Made by a program: the position numbers and the translations under genes | NCBI GenBank assembly: GCA_009602725.1 | Contig: WELB01000205.1 | Coordinates: forward strand, 159,082-223,081 | DNA length: 64,000 bases | DNA from: Spirogloea muscicola | Taxonomy: Eukaryota > Streptophyta > Zygnematophyceae > Spirogloeales > Spirogloeaceae | Direction of reading: 5' to 3' | Notes under the pieces: generated by a model | Told to the model about the DNA's origin: nothing | Database searches by the model: none | The model's input: only the letters and a program-made list of their open reading frames with translations | Shown: one piece after another, positions 61,227-64,000 of the stretch | Layout: every line of letters starts with the position of its first letter | Numbering within the stretch: position 1 is the stretch's first letter

Positions 61227-62239
61227 TAAGAGCGCCCTGGCTGCCTAGCCTGTGGCTCCGTCATGACCACCTGTATGCATCCTGGCTGGCTTTCAAAGCT
61301 CTCTTTAATTATCAGCAGCCGCTTCCTACTTTCGGCAGGCCCCCTGCAGCAACCCCCACGGAAGAGAAGAGAAGGCGCGCGCAGTGCCCATGCAGTGAGA
61401 GGGAGGGCAGATCAAGAGTCCTCTCCGATCAAGCCACGACAGCCCTCGCCCCCCTGTGGAAGAGCTTACTTACGATTGAGCAGACGTGATTGGGCATACG
61501 TAGTGGCCGCTTGCATAGCTGTGTGATTTAGTGCTTCTGCTCCTTGCTGCTGCTTCTGGATTTCGCCGTGCTGACAATTGTCTGGCTGCAAGCTACCACG
61601 ACTTGTGGCTGCTGACAAGGGGCTTTCGAGCCGACTTCCACGCTGCTGGCTCAGGTCGTTCGTATGCGCCTATCCATCTCACTCCAGCAGTCCATGGCCC
61701 ACGCCTTGCATCTGCGTGCTGGCCGTGCTCTAGCTGCAGACTCTGGCTTTCGTTAGGGGGTTGTTTTTTGGCTGCTGGTCTTTCTGATTTGCGGCTCCTC
61801 ACTAGAGGTTATCAAGTGATTCATTCTACCGGGTAAGCTTTGCAATAACGCTTTTGGCCCCTTCGGACCTTGTCAATTCTTCTCGGGCTGGCTGTTCACA
61901 GCCCTTGTCCCCTTTGGGAGAGCCATTTCTTCTTGGAGCCCCTAGTCAAAAGGGTCCCCCTAGCCCCCTTGTTTTGAGGGGAAGAGCTCACTTCTTTGGG
62001 CTGGCCTCCCACAGCCATTGCCTTACCTTGGAAGAGCTTTCCGTTTCTGTTTCTCTGAAAAAGGCCAGTCCACAAAGGGGCAGCTCTTTCAAAGTAAGGA
62101 GTGAGAGAAAGCGCGCGGTGCGCATGCGATGAAAGGAAACAGAAAGGATGGCCAGTAGATTGTTCAGGCAAAAGCTAGTGCAAAATGTGGGGCTACTTGA
62201 AGAGAAGCCCTATGCTAGGGTGGCTAAGGGAAATAATAA
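61227..62239 (+). mobile_element. LINE tail mosaic
   Basis: Several plus-oriented 3' ends: about 61340-61470 (tail-like GGCAGATCAAG.. region, weak), 61590-61820 with codons DFHAAGSGRSYAPIHLTP and SDLRLLTRGYQ, and 3' UTR stem units at 61850-61930 (GGGCTGGCTGTTCACAGCCC) and 61995-62030. A minus-like tail lies at 62080-62170. No complete domain is present. Confidence 0.6.
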
Positions 62240-62771
62240 GTGGCTCTCAATGTAATGCCAATCACCACGAATTTCCAGGGTCGCCATCACCGTCGCACCC
62301 TGGACATTGTGGGTGTACAACCTGGCGGAGGCCCGCGAGCCTTGGTGGATGTGGTGGTGACCGAGGCATACAAGAGTTCCGCTTCCACACACATTGCTGG
62401 CCACGCAGTGGGAGGTGCTGAGCAGAGAAAGCTCCGACACTACTCTGACTACCCCCGCAGCGACCACCTTCTCCCGGCCGCAATCGACACTTTCGGCTGC
62501 TTGGGTCCTCGCTTCCATACCCTACTTGAGAACATAGCGAGTCTGGGATATGCACGACGCGAGGACATGCTTCCAGCCCAGATGGGTATGCCGGCAGCCT
62601 ATCTGTCATTTTTGCGTCGACGAGTGTCAGCTTGTCTGCAGCGAGCTCAGGCTCATGCGTTGCATCAGAAAAGCTGGTCGAGCCTTGGCTGGTAGTTTAA
62701 GAGCTTGTCAATTGCCGTCCGGTATTTGAGCACTAGTTAGCGACCTCTACATGCTGACTCGTGGTTACTGA
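62240..62771 (+). mobile_element. RLE-type LINE fragment L11 (divergent)
   Basis: Endonuclease block HHRRTLDIVGVQPGGGPRAL then VDVVVTEAYKSS, QRKLRHYSDYPRSDHLLPAA and DTFGCLGPRFHTLLE in an open frame to TAG at 62693-62695, then YMLTRGY with TGA near 62771 in another frame. It differs from the left-cluster copies at most positions outside the motifs, so it marks an older or separate subfamily. Confidence 0.75.
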
Positions 62772-63325
62772 GCGGGTCAGCTTAGCAGCAGGTGACGTAC
62801 ATTTGTCAATGTGCTTGCCGTTGTACTTGGCCACACATGGCCTCCCCATCTCTTCATTAACACGTTTTCCCAGGGGGGCAAGAAAGTGCTCGCCTATTGA
62901 GGCAAGGGCTGTGAAAAGAAGAAAGTGCTCGCCCATTCGAAGAAATCGCGGCCAGATTGACTGGTGGCTGGGAAAGAAGAATGAGCTCGCCCATAGAAGA
63001 GAGGGGCTGGCAGGAGCCAGCCAAAAAAGAATGGACAAAATCCAAAGAGCTACTACAGGTGCCGAAAAGAAAGGGAAACACACAGCTAGGCAGCTAGGCA
63101 GAATGACTAGGATGGCTGATGTCTTAGTCCCATTAAAAAAGGAAGCGCGGCCAGATTGACTGGTGGCTGGAAAAGGCCAGGCCCAAAAGAATGGACAAAG
63201 TCTGAGGGAGCCTGAGTGCGAACGACTAGGACTAAGACATCAGCCAGGGAACGCTCAGTAACCTCTAGACAGGAGATGCAGGTCCAAGAAGCTAGCTGGC
63301 GGAAAGACGTCGCCCCGGAGGTGGC
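62772..63325 (-). mobile_element. LINE tails in minus orientation, after a short unassigned stretch
   Basis: 62772-62880 is unassigned. From 62880 to 63325 several minus-oriented tails follow: AAAGTGCTCGCC units at 62883 and 62925, a GAGGGGCTGGCAGGAGCCAGCC tail at 63000, and a long CCAGATTGACTGG tail at 63148-63322 with final codons LHLLSRGY-like. The last one ends directly inside the intron of the CNOT9-like gene. Confidence 0.65.
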
Positions 63326-63340
63326 AGTGCGCTTGATCAC

Positions 63341-63954
63341 CTGGAGTATAGTGAGCACATTGTCCACTCGCTTGCAGCCTCGCACGTTCAGCTCACCGCA
63401 GGCGAGGTTTGGATAGACAGCAATGAGTTCTTGAAGCAGAATAGCTAAGGTGCCACAGGAGTTATAAATAAGGAAGCCAGCATCCTGGTAGGTGACTTCA
63501 TCGTGTTCTCGTTTCTGTCACAGGCACGCAGCGCTGACGGTGCTCTACAGCTGAGGAGCTATCAGCAGCTTGTCTTCACAGATGAGACCTGCATGCAGCA
63601 CGTATCAAGGAGCGACAGCGGTCGCCCGTCCAGCCTACCCCTCTACGCGACCTGCATGCATTGCTCGGCTGCACTCACATCCTCGAGGCAGCCACTGAGG
63701 CAGCGCAGGCCGCTCTCTCTCAGCTCGGGCTCCTGAAGCTCGAGCACGAGCTCGCAGATGAGAGCCCGCACGGCGTCGCTGCCGGTGGGGCGGGGCTTGC
63801 GGGTGGCACGCGGCCTGCGCCGCAGCTGATTGGCGTTGAAATTGGTGCTGGAGCGCAGCGGGTGTACAGCTGTCGGAGAAGGCGGGGGGCGGGGGCGGAG
63901 CCCCAGGCCGGGCTGCTGTGGCGCCGGTGCATGAGGGCGTGGAGGCGACGGCAT
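63341..63954 (-). CDS. CNOT9/RCD1-like CCR4-NOT subunit, first two exons only
   Basis: CNOT9 (RCD1, CAF40) is an armadillo-repeat subunit of the CCR4-NOT mRNA deadenylation complex. Exon 1, 63679-63954, starts at ATG 63952-63954; after a proline-rich leader it encodes VRALICELVLELQEPELRES (family counterpart: INELSSPETRENALLELS). Its donor is GTGAGT. Exon 2, 63341-63484, encodes DAGFLIYNSCGTLAILLQEL, then IAVYPNLACGELNVRGCKRV and DNVLTILQ, matching the family block LWHSFGTIAALLQEIV..IYP..NRVCNALALLQ. Both exons are phase 0 (92 and 48 codons). The next donor is CAG/GTGATC. The following exons (normally CVASHPETR onward) were not found in 57.7-63.3 kb, which is LINE sequence. The gene is probably interrupted, or split by a large LINE-filled intron. 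The leader and start are uncertain near the window edge. Confidence 0.75.
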
Positions 63955-64000
63955 GGCGGGCGCGCAGGCTCTGCGCCCGCCGCGCCGCCGCCGGCGGCGG

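Noticed and set aside
62772-62880. Short minus-strand frame VNEEMGRPCVAKYNGKHIDK as a host exon
   Set aside because: It is attractive as an exon but only about 35 codons, without supporting neighbours or a known family. Left unassigned.

Overview
The window comes from a eukaryotic nuclear genome of the green plant lineage, most likely a GC-rich green alga. Three host genes support this: a UBP12/UBP13 (USP7-type) deubiquitinase that is plant-like along its whole length and has 27 introns, the 5' part of a plant-type monoacylglycerol-lipase-like hydrolase, and the first two exons of a CNOT9/RCD1-like CCR4-NOT subunit. All three lie on the minus strand. I did not see any bacterial, organellar or CRISPR features. 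The species cannot be fixed from this sequence.

Layout. 1-1096: lipase-like gene, continuing off the left edge. 1.3-17.2 kb: a dense cluster of 5'-truncated non-LTR retrotransposons (LINEs) inserted into one another. Their open frames end in a Cys/His cluster followed by a restriction-like endonuclease domain, as in R2/NeSL-type elements, and their 3' tails share a GGGCTGG/CCAGCCC stem-loop. 9-48 kb: mainly Ty3/gypsy chromoviral LTR retrotransposons in both orientations, mostly decayed and nested, with several related LTR families (called here A, B, C, D). Seven solo LTRs have exact 5-bp target duplications. 49.7-57.0 kb: the intact UBP12-like gene, apparently free of mobile insertions. 57.7-63.3 kb: a second LINE cluster with the longest LINE copy, which keeps an N-terminal zinc finger and RT motifs. 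63.3-64 kb: the CNOT9-like 5' exons, whose downstream exons I could not find before the LINE cluster.

No retroelement copy here looks autonomous: every pol region has stops, frameshifts, truncation or a lost catalytic residue. The order of insertion can be read in places. For example, a LINE at 8.9-10.9 kb is split by a solo LTR-B, which is itself split by a solo LTR-A and by a short LINE tail, each with its own target duplication. The region looks like a heterochromatic, self-inserting transposon nest around small gene islands. Gene models were derived by hand from conserved protein sequence and splice sites, so exon edges are reliable where the protein is conserved and provisional elsewhere.
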